The notes beneath the pieces are model-generated. The model saw only the letters and a program-made list of their open reading frames with translations. It had not been told where the DNA came from and did not search any database. From assembly GCA_947496235.1 (NCBI GenBank), contig CANMCE010000023.1, positions 1-38,166 on the forward strand: 38,166 nt of DNA. Reading direction: 5' to 3'. Origin of the DNA: an uncultured Glaciecola sp. (GTDB lineage Bacteria; Pseudomonadota; Gammaproteobacteria; Enterobacterales; Alteromonadaceae). This document shows positions 17,426 through 24,886 of this stretch, piece after piece. Both the position numbers and the translations under genes were made by a program. How positions within the stretch are numbered: position 1 is the stretch's first letter; every line of letters starts with the position of its first letter.

Positions 17426-17665
17426 ATGGACGAACTGATTGTAATTTTTATGGGTGTTCCCTTTATCATATTCATGGTTTTTGTTGCGCCCCTTTGGTTG
17501 TTTTTTCACTATCGTAGCAAGAAAGTGGTTTCGCAGGGATTGTCAGAGCGAGAGCGCCACGTGTTACAAGAGCTAGTTGAACGTGAACAACATATGAGCG
17601 ATAGAATTAAAACCCTTGAAGCCATATTAGATTCAGAGTCACCAAGTTGGAGGGAGCGAGCATGA
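17426..17665 (+). CDS. pspB: Phage shock protein B (PspB)
   Basis: A small inner-membrane protein that with PspC senses envelope stress and relieves PspA inhibition of PspF. The 79-residue product has one N-terminal membrane helix (about 5-28, IFMGVPFIIFMVFVAPLWLF) and the conserved motif FHYRSKK. A cytoplasmic leucine-zipper-like helix (about 38-70) with LQELVEREQHMSDRIKTLEAIL follows. Length matches E. coli PspB (74). The stop overlaps the pspC start (ATGA), so the two are translationally coupled. Confidence 0.94.
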   Translation: MDELIVIFMGVPFIIFMVFVAPLWLFFHYRSKKVVSQGLSERERHVLQELVEREQHMSDRIKTLEAILDSESPSWRERA

Positions 17666-18120
17666 ATTACCGTAAAAACCTGTTTAGAAATCCCAAACAA
17701 GGTAAAATCTCAGGTGTTTGTGCAGGGATAGCTGAATACTTCAACATAGAAACTTGGCTAGTTCGTATATTAACCGTAACAGCGTTTTTACTTACGACAG
17801 GTCCCTTTATTTTTGTTGGTTACGTGTTGTTGTGGGCAATTTTAGACAAAAAGCCTGAAGATTATGAATATAATCAATACAACGAAGAAAATGCCAGTAA
17901 CCCTAAAAGTCCTTCTGATGCGAAATACAAGGGGTACGTAAACCCAAATAGTGACAAAGTTTCAGTTAAAGATACAGTATGGCGAGCAGGCCAAGCGCCA
18001 AGAGAAGCATTTAAGCAGGTGCAACAGAAGTTCATAAGAGCCGAAAACAGGTTACGTAAAATAGAAAGTTATGTTACCTCCAATGAATTTCAATTAAACC
18101 GCGAAATCAAAAAGCTTTAG
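17662..18120 (+). CDS. pspC: Phage shock protein C (PspC)
   Basis: The partner of PspB in envelope stress sensing. The ATG at 17662 overlaps the pspB stop and follows a good Shine-Dalgarno (ggaggga), giving 152 residues. The PspC domain starts KNLFRNPKQGKISGVCAGIAEYF (about 4-26), then one hydrophobic segment (about 42-66, TGPFIFVGYVLLWAILDKK). A longer charged C-terminal region (about 70-152) ends in a probable coiled coil (FIRAENRLRKIESYVTS). E. coli PspC is 119 residues; the extra length is in the C-terminal half. No pspD follows. Confidence 0.93.
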   Translation: MNYRKNLFRNPKQGKISGVCAGIAEYFNIETWLVRILTVTAFLLTTGPFIFVGYVLLWAILDKKPEDYEYNQYNEENASNPKSPSDAKYKGYVNPNSDKVSVKDTVWRAGQAPREAFKQVQQKFIRAENRLRKIESYVTSNEFQLNREIKKL

Positions 18121-18153
18121 CAAAACATTTATCTCAATTTCGAATGACAAATC

Positions 18154-18185
18154 TCCCCAGCACTGCGTTAGGTGCTGGGGATTTT
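18154..18185 (+). terminator. Rho-independent terminator of pspABC
   Basis: The perfect 10-bp stem tccccagcac/gtgctgggga with an 8-base loop is followed by a short T-rich tract (ttttatta). Confidence 0.85.
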
Positions 18186-18196
18186 ATTATCCTAAA

Positions 18197-18214
18197 TGTA
18201 ATTAAATATTTACA
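18197..18214 (+). promoter_or_regulatory. TyrR box upstream of phhA
   Basis: The sequence tgtaat-taaata-tttaca matches the TyrR operator TGTAAA-N6-TTTACA with one base different. It lies about 100 bases before phhA, and a TyrR/PhhR-type regulator is encoded just downstream. It probably mediates aromatic-amino-acid control of phhA. Confidence 0.65.
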
Positions 18215-18313
18215 AAATCAACTGGTAATATAAGTTTAATGAGAAGTGAAATGCTTAGATTTTTATTCACTTTTTATTAACATTTGCCAGTGTTTTATTA
18301 ATTACAAACAACT

Positions 18314-19114
18314 ATGTCAAAAACAACAAAATACCTGTCACGTCAACCTGATAGCAAAGGCTATATCCAGTGGACAGAAGAAGAAAATGAACGATGGAAT
18401 CGATTATATAACAAACAAAGTGCCTTGTTAGATGGACGTGCCTGCCAGCAATATTTAGATGGACTTAAGATGCTTCAGTTGTCTAGTGAGGAGATTCCAC
18501 AACTATACAATGTCGACGAGGTATTACAACAAACCACAGGGTGGAAAACTGCGCCTGTGCCAGCCCTTATCAATTTTACTGAATTTTTCACTTTACTTGC
18601 CAATAAGCAATTCCCAGTGGCCACTTTTATTCGCAGTGAAGATGAATTTGATTATTTAAAGGAACCTGATATTTTTCATGAAATATTTGGCCATTGTCCG
18701 TTACTCACCAATCACGCTTTTGCTCACTTTACTCAGACCTACGGAAAGTTAGGGTTAGCTGCGAATAAAGAAGATCGAGCTTATCTTGCTAGATTGTATT
18801 GGTTCACAGTTGAATTTGGTCTTGTGAATTCATCAGAAGGTTTACGAATATACGGCGGTGGGATTTTGTCATCTCCAGGTGAAACCTTGTATGCCCTAGA
18901 AAGTGACGAACCAGAACGAAAGCCTTTAGAGCCGCTAGATGTGTTAAGAACGCCCTATCGTATCGATATAATGCAACCCATATATTATGTGCTAGCTGAT
19001 TTCGAACATCTGTATGAATTAGCGGAAATGAATGTAATGTCTCTTGTAGAAAAAGCTAAATCCTTGGGATTGTACGAGCCAAAATTTCCCTTTAATTTCA
19101 AAAATGCCAGTTAG
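18314..19114 (+). CDS. phhA: Phenylalanine-4-hydroxylase (PhhA)
   Basis: This enzyme converts phenylalanine to tyrosine using O2, tetrahydropterin and non-haem Fe2+, the first step of Phe breakdown. The 266-residue protein matches bacterial monomeric enzymes. The iron ligands are visible: the two His in PDIFHEIFGHCPLL (about 116-129) and the Glu in YWFTVEFGLV (about 156-165). SPGETLYALES lies further on, also typical. The ATG lacks a clear Shine-Dalgarno, but the N-terminal sequence after it (SKTTKYLSRQPDSKGYIQWT) fits the family. The pterin-recycling gene phhB, often adjacent, is not present here. A regulator and maiA follow on the same strand. Confidence 0.95.
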   Translation: MSKTTKYLSRQPDSKGYIQWTEEENERWNRLYNKQSALLDGRACQQYLDGLKMLQLSSEEIPQLYNVDEVLQQTTGWKTAPVPALINFTEFFTLLANKQFPVATFIRSEDEFDYLKEPDIFHEIFGHCPLLTNHAFAHFTQTYGKLGLAANKEDRAYLARLYWFTVEFGLVNSSEGLRIYGGGILSSPGETLYALESDEPERKPLEPLDVLRTPYRIDIMQPIYYVLADFEHLYELAEMNVMSLVEKAKSLGLYEPKFPFNFKNAS

Positions 19115-19217
19115 GCAGAGTCCATGTGTATGTTGATCTAATGTATTTGAAGCGCGTATTTATTTGGCTATTGCGAGAAATTTTGGTGTGTATTTTTAAC
19201 ATTAGGACTCTGATGAA

Positions 19218-20774
19218 ATGCGTTTAGAAATATCATGTGAAGATAGAGTTGGTATAACTCAAGATGTGCTAAATATTCTGACTGATTACCACATTGATTT
19301 ACGCGGCATTGAAATTGATGCGTTGGGGAAAATTTTCTTGGATTTTCCAACTATCGAATTTACAGATTTTCAAACATTAATGTCCAAACTTAGGCGAGTT
19401 GATGGAATTACTGATGTAAAAACGACTGCCTTTATGCCCATACAAAGGGAAAGAAATCAACTAAGAGCAATTCTACAATCTCTGCCTGATCCAGTCTTCG
19501 CTGTCGATACGAATGGCAAGATTATTTTATTCAATGATGCTGCCAAACGATCGCTTGAGATGACATCCGAAGCTATTTTAGCCATGAACATTAGTGAATT
19601 CCTTGAGGGCATCAATATTCCTAGGTGGTTAGAAGGTAATGAGGCCAGTGCACAAACGCAGAAAGTAGGCTTTTTAGAACAAGACTATATTTGTGATTTA
19701 CTACCGATTGATGTTTCTGAAGAAAATGAACAAGCGGTTTATGCTGGGGCAGTTGTAATGCTTAAATCTCAAATTCGCCTTGGTCTCCAATACACGTTAT
19801 TAAATACTTCTTCGGGGGATAGTTTCACCAACATTGTCGCAAAATCCACTGCCATGCGTAAGGTATTAAGAGAAGCTAAACGAATGTCGGAACTTGACGG
19901 CAACATCCTCATAACAGGCGAAACTGGAACAGGTAAAGAGCAATTAGCAAAAGCCTGTCACGACAATAGTAAACGCGCCATCGGTGAGTTTGTATCATTG
20001 AACTGTGCGTCCTTACCTGATGATGTTGCAGAGACAGAATTATTTGGCTATGCGCCAGGTGCTTTTGGTCAGCAAGAGGGTAAACAAGGTTTATTTGAAC
20101 AGGCTGCTGGTGGAACCTTATTGTTTGATGAAGTCAGTGAAATGTCAGCTAATTTGCAAGCTAAATTGTTGAGAGTTCTCGAATATGGCACCTATCATCA
20201 GGTAGGGGATAGTCGAGTCAAGGTTATTGACTGCCGCATCATATGTACTAGTTGTAAAGATTTATCTGATCAAGTAGATAAAGGTGAATTCAGACAAGAT
20301 TTATATTACAGATTAAATGTGTTGTCATTGGTTGTTCCTCCTCTTAGAGAACGAAAACAAGATATTGTGCCTTTGGCCAATAAGTTACTTCTTCAACATA
20401 GCAAAACCCTTGGTATTCAGCCACCGAACTGCAGTAAAGCTTGTATAGATTATTTACAGGGATATCCGTGGCCGGGAAACATCAGACAACTTAAAAATGC
20501 GTTGTATAGAGCAATTTCATTATCTGAAGGAAAAGAGATTACAAAAGAGGCAATTCAATTACCTGTGTGCAATACAAGAGTAACTTACATTGATGAAAAT
20601 TTTAATGGAAGCCTAGAGCAAGAAGTTAAAAAATTTGAAAAAGATATGTTAAAAAGGCTATATCCGTCCTATCCTAGTACTCGACAGTTGGCCAAAAAAT
20701 TGGGCTTAAGTCATACCGCCATTGCGAACAAGTTGCGCGAATACGGTATCAATAAAAGTACAGTTAAGCATTAG
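19218..20774 (+). CDS. TyrR/PhhR-family transcriptional regulator
   Basis: A regulator of aromatic amino acid genes. The 518-residue protein has an N-terminal ACT domain (MRLEISCEDRVGITQDVLNIL, to about 75) that would bind aromatic amino acids. A PAS domain follows (about 78-190, LPDPVFAVDTNGKIILFNDAA). The AAA+ domain has Walker A GETGTGKE (about 234-241) and Walker B GTLLFDEV, and a C-terminal helix-turn-helix reads TRQLAKKLGLSHTAIANKLREYG. The sigma-54 contact loop GAFTGA is replaced by GAFGQQ, so it should act on sigma-70 promoters, as E. coli TyrR does. It sits between phhA and maiA, and a TyrR box precedes phhA. Confidence 0.9.
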   Translation: MRLEISCEDRVGITQDVLNILTDYHIDLRGIEIDALGKIFLDFPTIEFTDFQTLMSKLRRVDGITDVKTTAFMPIQRERNQLRAILQSLPDPVFAVDTNGKIILFNDAAKRSLEMTSEAILAMNISEFLEGINIPRWLEGNEASAQTQKVGFLEQDYICDLLPIDVSEENEQAVYAGAVVMLKSQIRLGLQYTLLNTSSGDSFTNIVAKSTAMRKVLREAKRMSELDGNILITGETGTGKEQLAKACHDNSKRAIGEFVSLNCASLPDDVAETELFGYAPGAFGQQEGKQGLFEQAAGGTLLFDEVSEMSANLQAKLLRVLEYGTYHQVGDSRVKVIDCRIICTSCKDLSDQVDKGEFRQDLYYRLNVLSLVVPPLRERKQDIVPLANKLLLQHSKTLGIQPPNCSKACIDYLQGYPWPGNIRQLKNALYRAISLSEGKEITKEAIQLPVCNTRVTYIDENFNGSLEQEVKKFEKDMLKRLYPSYPSTRQLAKKLGLSHTAIANKLREYGINKSTVKH

Positions 20775-20786
20775 TAGGAATTTTAC

Positions 20787-21446
20787 ATGAGCATACAGCT
20801 ATATGGGTATTGGCGTTCTTCTGCCAGTTACCGTGTGCGAATCGCATTAAATTTGAAAAAAATTGACTATAGCTATATCCCTGTGCACTTAGTAGAAAAT
20901 GGTGGGATGCAAAATTCTGAAGATTATTTGAGATTGAATCCATCTCGCTTAGTGCCCACTTTTGTTGATGATGATATGGATATTACATTGAACCAGTCGC
21001 TTGCTATTATTGAGTATTTAGACGAAAAATATCCAACAACTGAACCCTTGTTGCCTCAATATCCTCAAGATAGAGCTCGCGTTAGAATGTTATCTCAAGA
21101 TCTCGCCTGTGATATCCAACCGCTAGCCAATTTACGGGTGTTAAATAAACTTAAACAAGACTTCAATGCTGACAACGATCAAGTACAAAGTTGGGGAAAG
21201 TATTGGATTGAAAAAGGCTTTACTGGCTTGTCTAAAAAATTGGAAACCAGAGCGGGTAAATTTGCCTATGGTTTTGCTGTGACTATGGTAGACGTTTGTA
21301 TCGTGCCTCAAGTATATAACGCAATCAGGTTTGGCGTTGATTTAGGGCAATTTCCAATCATTAATAAAGTCTACAACAACTGTATGGCATTGGATGCGTT
21401 TCAAAAGGCTGCGCCAGATAATCAACCCGACGCAGTAAAGGTGTGA
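20787..21446 (+). CDS. maiA: Maleylacetoacetate isomerase (zeta-class GST fold)
   Basis: This enzyme isomerises maleylacetoacetate to fumarylacetoacetate in the homogentisate pathway of tyrosine breakdown, with glutathione. The 219-residue protein has a thioredoxin-like N-terminal domain with the glutathione-site motif WRSSASYRVRIALNLK (about 9-24) and the NQSLAIIEYLDEKYP segment (about 69-83), then an all-helical C-terminal domain with FAYGFAVTMVDVCIVPQVYNA. It lies 12 bases after the regulator with a Shine-Dalgarno (taggaa). hmgA, hpd and fahA are not in the window. A terminator overlapping the convergent lrp gene follows. Confidence 0.92.
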   Translation: MSIQLYGYWRSSASYRVRIALNLKKIDYSYIPVHLVENGGMQNSEDYLRLNPSRLVPTFVDDDMDITLNQSLAIIEYLDEKYPTTEPLLPQYPQDRARVRMLSQDLACDIQPLANLRVLNKLKQDFNADNDQVQSWGKYWIEKGFTGLSKKLETRAGKFAYGFAVTMVDVCIVPQVYNAIRFGVDLGQFPIINKVYNNCMALDAFQKAAPDNQPDAVKV

Positions 21447-21459
21447 GACGCTTAAGTGT

Positions 21460-21495
21460 CACAGAGTTTAAAGAGGCAACTCTGTGGTATTTTTT
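21460..21495 (+). terminator. Rho-independent terminator of phhA-tyrR-maiA
   Basis: The perfect 9-bp stem cacagagtt/aactctgtg with a 9-base loop is followed by gtatttttt. The stem overlaps the last codons and stop of the convergent lrp-type gene, so its bases serve both as coding sequence and terminator. Confidence 0.8.
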
Positions 21496-21926
21496 ACTTG
21501 CTTAAGGGCAAAAGTAGAGCTCAAGTGATCAACCAAAGGCAAGTTGGTTAATTTTGATTTTAATAAGTGCTCGTATTCCTCAATACTTTTAACAATAACT
21601 TTCAGTAAATAGTCTTTATCACCGCTAGTAGTGTGACATTCAATTATTTCATCAATATCTTGCACTGCCGCTTCGAATTTGGTCAGGGAATCGCCATCAT
21701 GATTTTTTAATGTAACATAGATGAACACTGACACACCTAAGTTCAACTTTTTAGCATCAAGGAGCGTCACTTTTTGGCGAATCACTCCTTTGGCTTCCAT
21801 GCGTTTGACGCGTCTCCAACATGGCGTATGAGAAAGTCCGACGTATTGACTTAATTCAGCCATTGAAACAGTAGCATCTCGTTGCATAACACGAAGAATT
21901 TCGCGATCAAATTTATCCAACTTCAT
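21468..21926 (-). CDS. Lrp/AsnC-family transcriptional regulator
   Basis: The 152-residue protein has an N-terminal winged helix-turn-helix (LDKFDREILRVMQRDATVSMAELSQYVGLSHTPCWRRVKRME, about 2-44) and a C-terminal RAM ligand-binding domain (about 65-145; VSVFIYVTLKNH, CHTTSGDKDYLLKVIV). Members respond to amino acids. It is divergent from the amino-acid dehydrogenase gene 211 bases away and probably controls it, as BkdR- and Lrp-type regulators do for branched-chain amino acid catabolism. It is shorter than global Lrp (164) and looks like a local regulator. The ATG is at 21926, with TTTTAC before it and only a weak ribosome-binding site. Confidence 0.9.
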   Translation of the reverse strand: MKLDKFDREILRVMQRDATVSMAELSQYVGLSHTPCWRRVKRMEAKGVIRQKVTLLDAKKLNLGVSVFIYVTLKNHDGDSLTKFEAAVQDIDEIIECHTTSGDKDYLLKVIVKSIEEYEHLLKSKLTNLPLVDHLSSTFALKQVKNTTELPL

Positions 21927-22137
21927 TTTCGTTTTTACCTTGAGTAGTCTAGATTTAAAAACACTACTTTAAAAAGAACAATTTAATTTATGCCATATTA
22001 TAGGATGTTTATCCTAGTTTTGCGACAGTTATTCGCATAAGTCTTTTAGACAATATTTTAGTGTAAGTATTTACGCAACAAACATCCTCAGCAGTCTGCA
22101 TTACTATTATGCAAACAATAATCATAAGGTATTTAAA

Positions 22138-23190
22138 ATGGCGGTTTTTGAGCATCCAGATTTTGATAAGCACGAACAAGTGGCGTTTTTCAGTGATAAA
22201 AAAACTGGATTAAAGGCGATAATTGCTGTTCATAATACTAACCTAGGGCCCAGCCTGGGCGGTTGCAGAATGTGGCCTTACGAAAACACGGCTGCAGCAT
22301 TAAAAGATGTTCTTAGATTATCTAAAGGAATGACCTACAAAGCGGCGATGGCGGGATTACCCCAAGGTGGGGGCAAAGCGGTAATCATTGGCGATCCGCG
22401 TCAACATAAAACGCCTGATTTGATGCGCGCAATGGGAGATTGTGTTAACAAGTTAAATGGTAGTTACATCATCGCTGAAGATTCTGGGATATCGGTATCC
22501 GATATTAATGCCATGGGGGAGAGGACGCCAAATGTGGCGGGTAATTTCGCACGTTTTTCATTAGCGCATGAAACATCAGACGGGAACCCTGCTCCAGCTA
22601 CCGCTTATGGCGTATTTTGTGGCATTAAAGCTGCTGTTGCGCATAAACTATCAAGTGATTTGAAAGGTAAAACAGTAGCTATTCAAGGTATTGGTCACGT
22701 TGGTCTTAGATTAGCTAGACATCTGCACCAAGCAGGAGCGAAACTCATCGTCGCCGACATTTTTGAAGATAATGTACAGCTTGCTCATTCTGAATTCGGT
22801 GCCCAGATAGTGGCAGTGGAGCAGATTCACCAGCAAGAATGTGATGTGTTCGCGCCTTGCGCTTTAGGTGGCGCAATAAATGAGTTCAGCATAGATCAAA
22901 TTAAGGCTCCGATAGTGGCAGGGGCCGCTAATAATCAATTGGCGGATAAATCACTAGATTTAGCGCTAGTGACCAAAAACATCACTTATGTACCTGACTA
23001 CGTCATCAATGCGGGTGGCATCATAGATATTTATTATCAAAGAGATGAGCAGGGGACGGCCGAGATCACTAAACAAAAACTCGAAGCAATTGGTGACACT
23101 GTTCAAGAGATTTTAGTAAGAGCGAACAAAGAACAGCGTGGTACAGAAGATGTTGCTAACGAATTAGCTGAACAAAGATTCATCAACTAA
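22138..23190 (+). CDS. Leucine/valine/phenylalanine-type NAD+-dependent amino acid dehydrogenase
   Basis: This enzyme catalyses oxidative deamination of a hydrophobic amino acid, most likely leucine or valine, to the 2-oxo acid with NAD+. The 350-residue protein matches leucine dehydrogenase. It has PSLGGCRMWPY near residue 38, the catalytic-lysine region KAAMAGLPQGGGKAVI (about 68-83), ATAYGVFCGI, and a Rossmann motif GIGHVGLRLA (about 185-194). The PCALGGAIN and GAANNQLAD motifs follow. Substrate choice cannot be fixed from sequence alone. A neighbouring divergent Lrp-type regulator supports an amino-acid catabolic role. The Shine-Dalgarno is aagg (ataaggtatttaaa). Confidence 0.9.
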   Translation: MAVFEHPDFDKHEQVAFFSDKKTGLKAIIAVHNTNLGPSLGGCRMWPYENTAAALKDVLRLSKGMTYKAAMAGLPQGGGKAVIIGDPRQHKTPDLMRAMGDCVNKLNGSYIIAEDSGISVSDINAMGERTPNVAGNFARFSLAHETSDGNPAPATAYGVFCGIKAAVAHKLSSDLKGKTVAIQGIGHVGLRLARHLHQAGAKLIVADIFEDNVQLAHSEFGAQIVAVEQIHQQECDVFAPCALGGAINEFSIDQIKAPIVAGAANNQLADKSLDLALVTKNITYVPDYVINAGGIIDIYYQRDEQGTAEITKQKLEAIGDTVQEILVRANKEQRGTEDVANELAEQRFIN

Positions 23191-23211
23191 CATCAATTAC
23201 CCAACTAGCGC

Positions 23212-23240
23212 TTGCATGCGAAAGGCTTAACCGTCATAAT
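23212..23240 (+). promoter_or_regulatory. Sigma-70 promoter of the 4.5S RNA gene
   Basis: ttgcat (-35, 23212-23217) and cataat (-10, 23235-23240) are separated by exactly 17 bases. A GC-rich discriminator (tcgtcgcg) follows, as in stable RNA promoters. Transcription would start near 23247, about 14 bases before the mature RNA. Confidence 0.6.
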
Positions 23241-23260
23241 TCGTCGCGTTAGTTTTCTAT

Positions 23261-23369
23261 GGTGAACTCTGGTTCTCTCGCAATGATAGCGTGGGAACCC
23301 GGTCAGGCCCGGAAGGGAGCAGCCGTACCACGGGACTTATGTGCCGAGATGTAGCTGGAGTTCGCCACC
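23261..23369 (+). ncRNA. ffs: 4.5S RNA of the signal recognition particle
   Basis: The conserved SRP core is present: ggtcaggcccggaaggga followed by gcagcc, containing the asymmetric internal loop and the GGAA tetraloop that binds Ffh. Ends ggtgaactc and gagttcgccacc pair to close the long hairpin, and gtgccgagatgtagctgg matches the conserved 3' side. With Ffh it targets membrane and secreted proteins. Length is about 109 bases, as in other gammaproteobacteria. The 3' end lies 1 base from the stop of the convergent ComFB-like gene, and I see no separate terminator there. Confidence 0.96.
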
Positions 23370-23370
23370 A

Positions 23371-23658
23371 TTATTTTGTTGCCTCTTTAGGCCTTTTCTC
23401 ACCGGCACCATTCAAATAATTCACTGCTTTCTTAACGGCATTCTCGACATTCATTGCCATTTGAAGTCTTTCTGAATTAGGTAAATAAAATGCCATATCT
23501 ACTTCATATCGAATGTAGCGAGGAGGGAGTTGATTTAATGCTAAGCATACTATGTCGGCAATGTAATCAGCAGAATGCGTATCTGCAATACCTAACTCGT
23601 CAATCTTCTCAGAAACTAAATGTTCATAATAGTTATGGATGTCGTTATCAATCTTCAT
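23371..23658 (-). CDS. ComFB-family protein
   Basis: The 95-residue protein matches the late-competence ComFB family in length and pattern: an N-terminal helix with IHNYYEHLVSEKIDEL, then DIVCLALNQLPPRYIRYEVDMAFYL (about 31-55), where the LPP-Y core is characteristic, then a C-terminal helix and basic tail. The Cys before ALNQLPP matches the CxALNxLPP-type core. ComFB proteins of cyanobacteria bind cyclic di-GMP; a signalling role here is inferred. It is convergent with ffs, stopping almost at its 3' end. The start is ATG 23658 with a weak upstream site. Confidence 0.8.
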   Translation of the reverse strand: MKIDNDIHNYYEHLVSEKIDELGIADTHSADYIADIVCLALNQLPPRYIRYEVDMAFYLPNSERLQMAMNVENAVKKAVNYLNGAGEKRPKEATK

Positions 23659-23978
23659 AATTATAACCGTAGATAATTAAATTCTTATTTACAATATATC
23701 TGCAAAACTGCGCAAAAATTTAATGGTGTTATCGATATAAGATTTGAAATCTGTTGAAAATTGTACACAAGCACTGGATTTTAAAGCTTACAATAAAAGT
23801 ATACTAAAGTTTAAATTTAAATCTTGTGTATAAACCCATCAAAGCTTTTCAGCTTATTTATTTGTTTATTTTAGTTTTTTTATTAGCGCAATCTCCATGC
23901 TGGCGAAAAATTAATCGTATATGTTGGGCGCCTTATTACCATAGACAATTAATGCCTTACTAAAAAGTATTACCGACC

Positions 23979-24007
23979 TTGACATTTATGTAACATCCTG
24001 TGACTAT
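23979..24007 (+). promoter_or_regulatory. Sigma-70 promoter candidate of the TonB2-type operon
   Basis: A perfect -35 ttgaca (23979-23984) is followed after 17 bases by gactat (24002-24007) with an upstream TGn (tg at 23999-24000), i.e. an extended -10. This gives a leader of about 80 bases. Confidence 0.6.
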
Positions 24008-24058
24008 TTAGGGGATTGCCTCTGTATAAAGAAGCAAAAACTTAATAATGATAAACAA

Positions 24059-24085
24059 GTCGGACCGGCGTTAAACCCGTTCGAC
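24059..24085 (+). promoter_or_regulatory. Leader hairpin before the DUF3450 gene
   Basis: gtcggaccgg (24059-24068) pairs with cccgttcgac (24076-24085): nine of ten pairs, including one G-T, with a 7-base loop. It ends about 10-30 bases before the possible start codons, so it may affect translation initiation of the operon. Confidence 0.5.
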
Positions 24086-24094
24086 AATTAACTT

Positions 24095-24880
24095 ATGGTT
24101 GGGAATATGTCCAAAATGAGCAAGAGAACTCAAATTGCGGCGGTAGTGGTAGGCGCACTAGCAATTGCGACTACTTCAAACGCACTTGCAAACCCGCTTG
24201 AAGATGTTCAAAACGAAGAACGCAAAATCTTAGAAGATGCTGTTAAATCACAAAGAAAGATAGACGGATTATTAGACCAGTCGCAAGAACTACTTGTCGA
24301 ATACAGAACGGTTGTCGATCAAACAGAAAATTTAAAAATTTATAACGATTACTTGGCTGGTCTAGTGGCTGACCAACAGCGCGTAATCGATTCTTTGCAG
24401 TCTCAGATTGATTCTATCGAAGAAACGAAACAAAACATCGTGCCTTTGATGACAAGAATGATCGACACTCTTGAAAGCTTCATCAAGCTAGACGTTCCAA
24501 TCCACGAAGAAGAACGTTTGAATAGAGTTGAGCGCTTACGTGACACTATGACACGTTCTGACGTAACTGTTTCAGAACAATTTAGACAAGTTCTTGAAGC
24601 TTACTCTGTAGAAAATCAATATGGTCGCACGATCAGCAGCTACGAAGGTGAAATTGACTTCGGTGGCGAGAAAGTTTCTGTTGATTTCTTCAACCTTGGT
24701 AGAACTGCTCTTTTAGCACTTAAATTAGACCAATCTTCTGCTTATGCGTGGAATAATGAATCGCGTGTATGGGAAGAGTTAGGTGATGAGTACCTTGACT
24801 CTGCTATTCAGGCTGTTCGTATGGCGCAGGGCTTAGTACCTGAAGACCTAATCAAATTACCAATCAGTGCTGCGGAGTAA
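24095..24880 (+). CDS. DUF3450 periplasmic protein of the TonB2-type operon
   Basis: The 261-residue protein has a signal peptide (ending SNALA-N) and a long coiled-coil region (about 35-115, with repeated LLDQSQELL, QRVIDSLQSQIDSIEE). A conserved C-terminal domain (about 150-255) contains YGRTISSYEGEI and GRTALLALKLDQSSAYAWN. This matches DUF3450, a periplasmic family found beside TtpC-type TonB systems; its biochemical role is unknown. In-frame ATGs at 24095, 24107 and 24116 are all possible, and the GGGA at 24101-24104 would favour 24116. It is first in a six-gene operon and ends 6 bases before the TtpC-like gene. Confidence 0.85.
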   Translation: MVGNMSKMSKRTQIAAVVVGALAIATTSNALANPLEDVQNEERKILEDAVKSQRKIDGLLDQSQELLVEYRTVVDQTENLKIYNDYLAGLVADQQRVIDSLQSQIDSIEETKQNIVPLMTRMIDTLESFIKLDVPIHEEERLNRVERLRDTMTRSDVTVSEQFRQVLEAYSVENQYGRTISSYEGEIDFGGEKVSVDFFNLGRTALLALKLDQSSAYAWNNESRVWEELGDEYLDSAIQAVRMAQGLVPEDLIKLPISAAE

Positions 24881-24886
24881 TCGTCA

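Larger units (their letters stand above)
23659..24094. other. Intergenic region upstream of the TonB2-type operon
   Basis: 436 bases without a convincing gene, very AT-rich between 23760 and 23900. It serves the divergent comFB-like gene and the TonB2-type operon. Listed separately are a sigma-70 promoter candidate at 23979-24007 and a leader hairpin at 24059-24085. I found no clear Fur box. Confidence 0.6.

Noticed and set aside
21927-22137. Lrp-binding site (tagacaatattttagt) between lrp and the dehydrogenase
   Set aside because: Only about 11 of 15 consensus positions fit in AT-rich DNA, so it cannot be told from chance.
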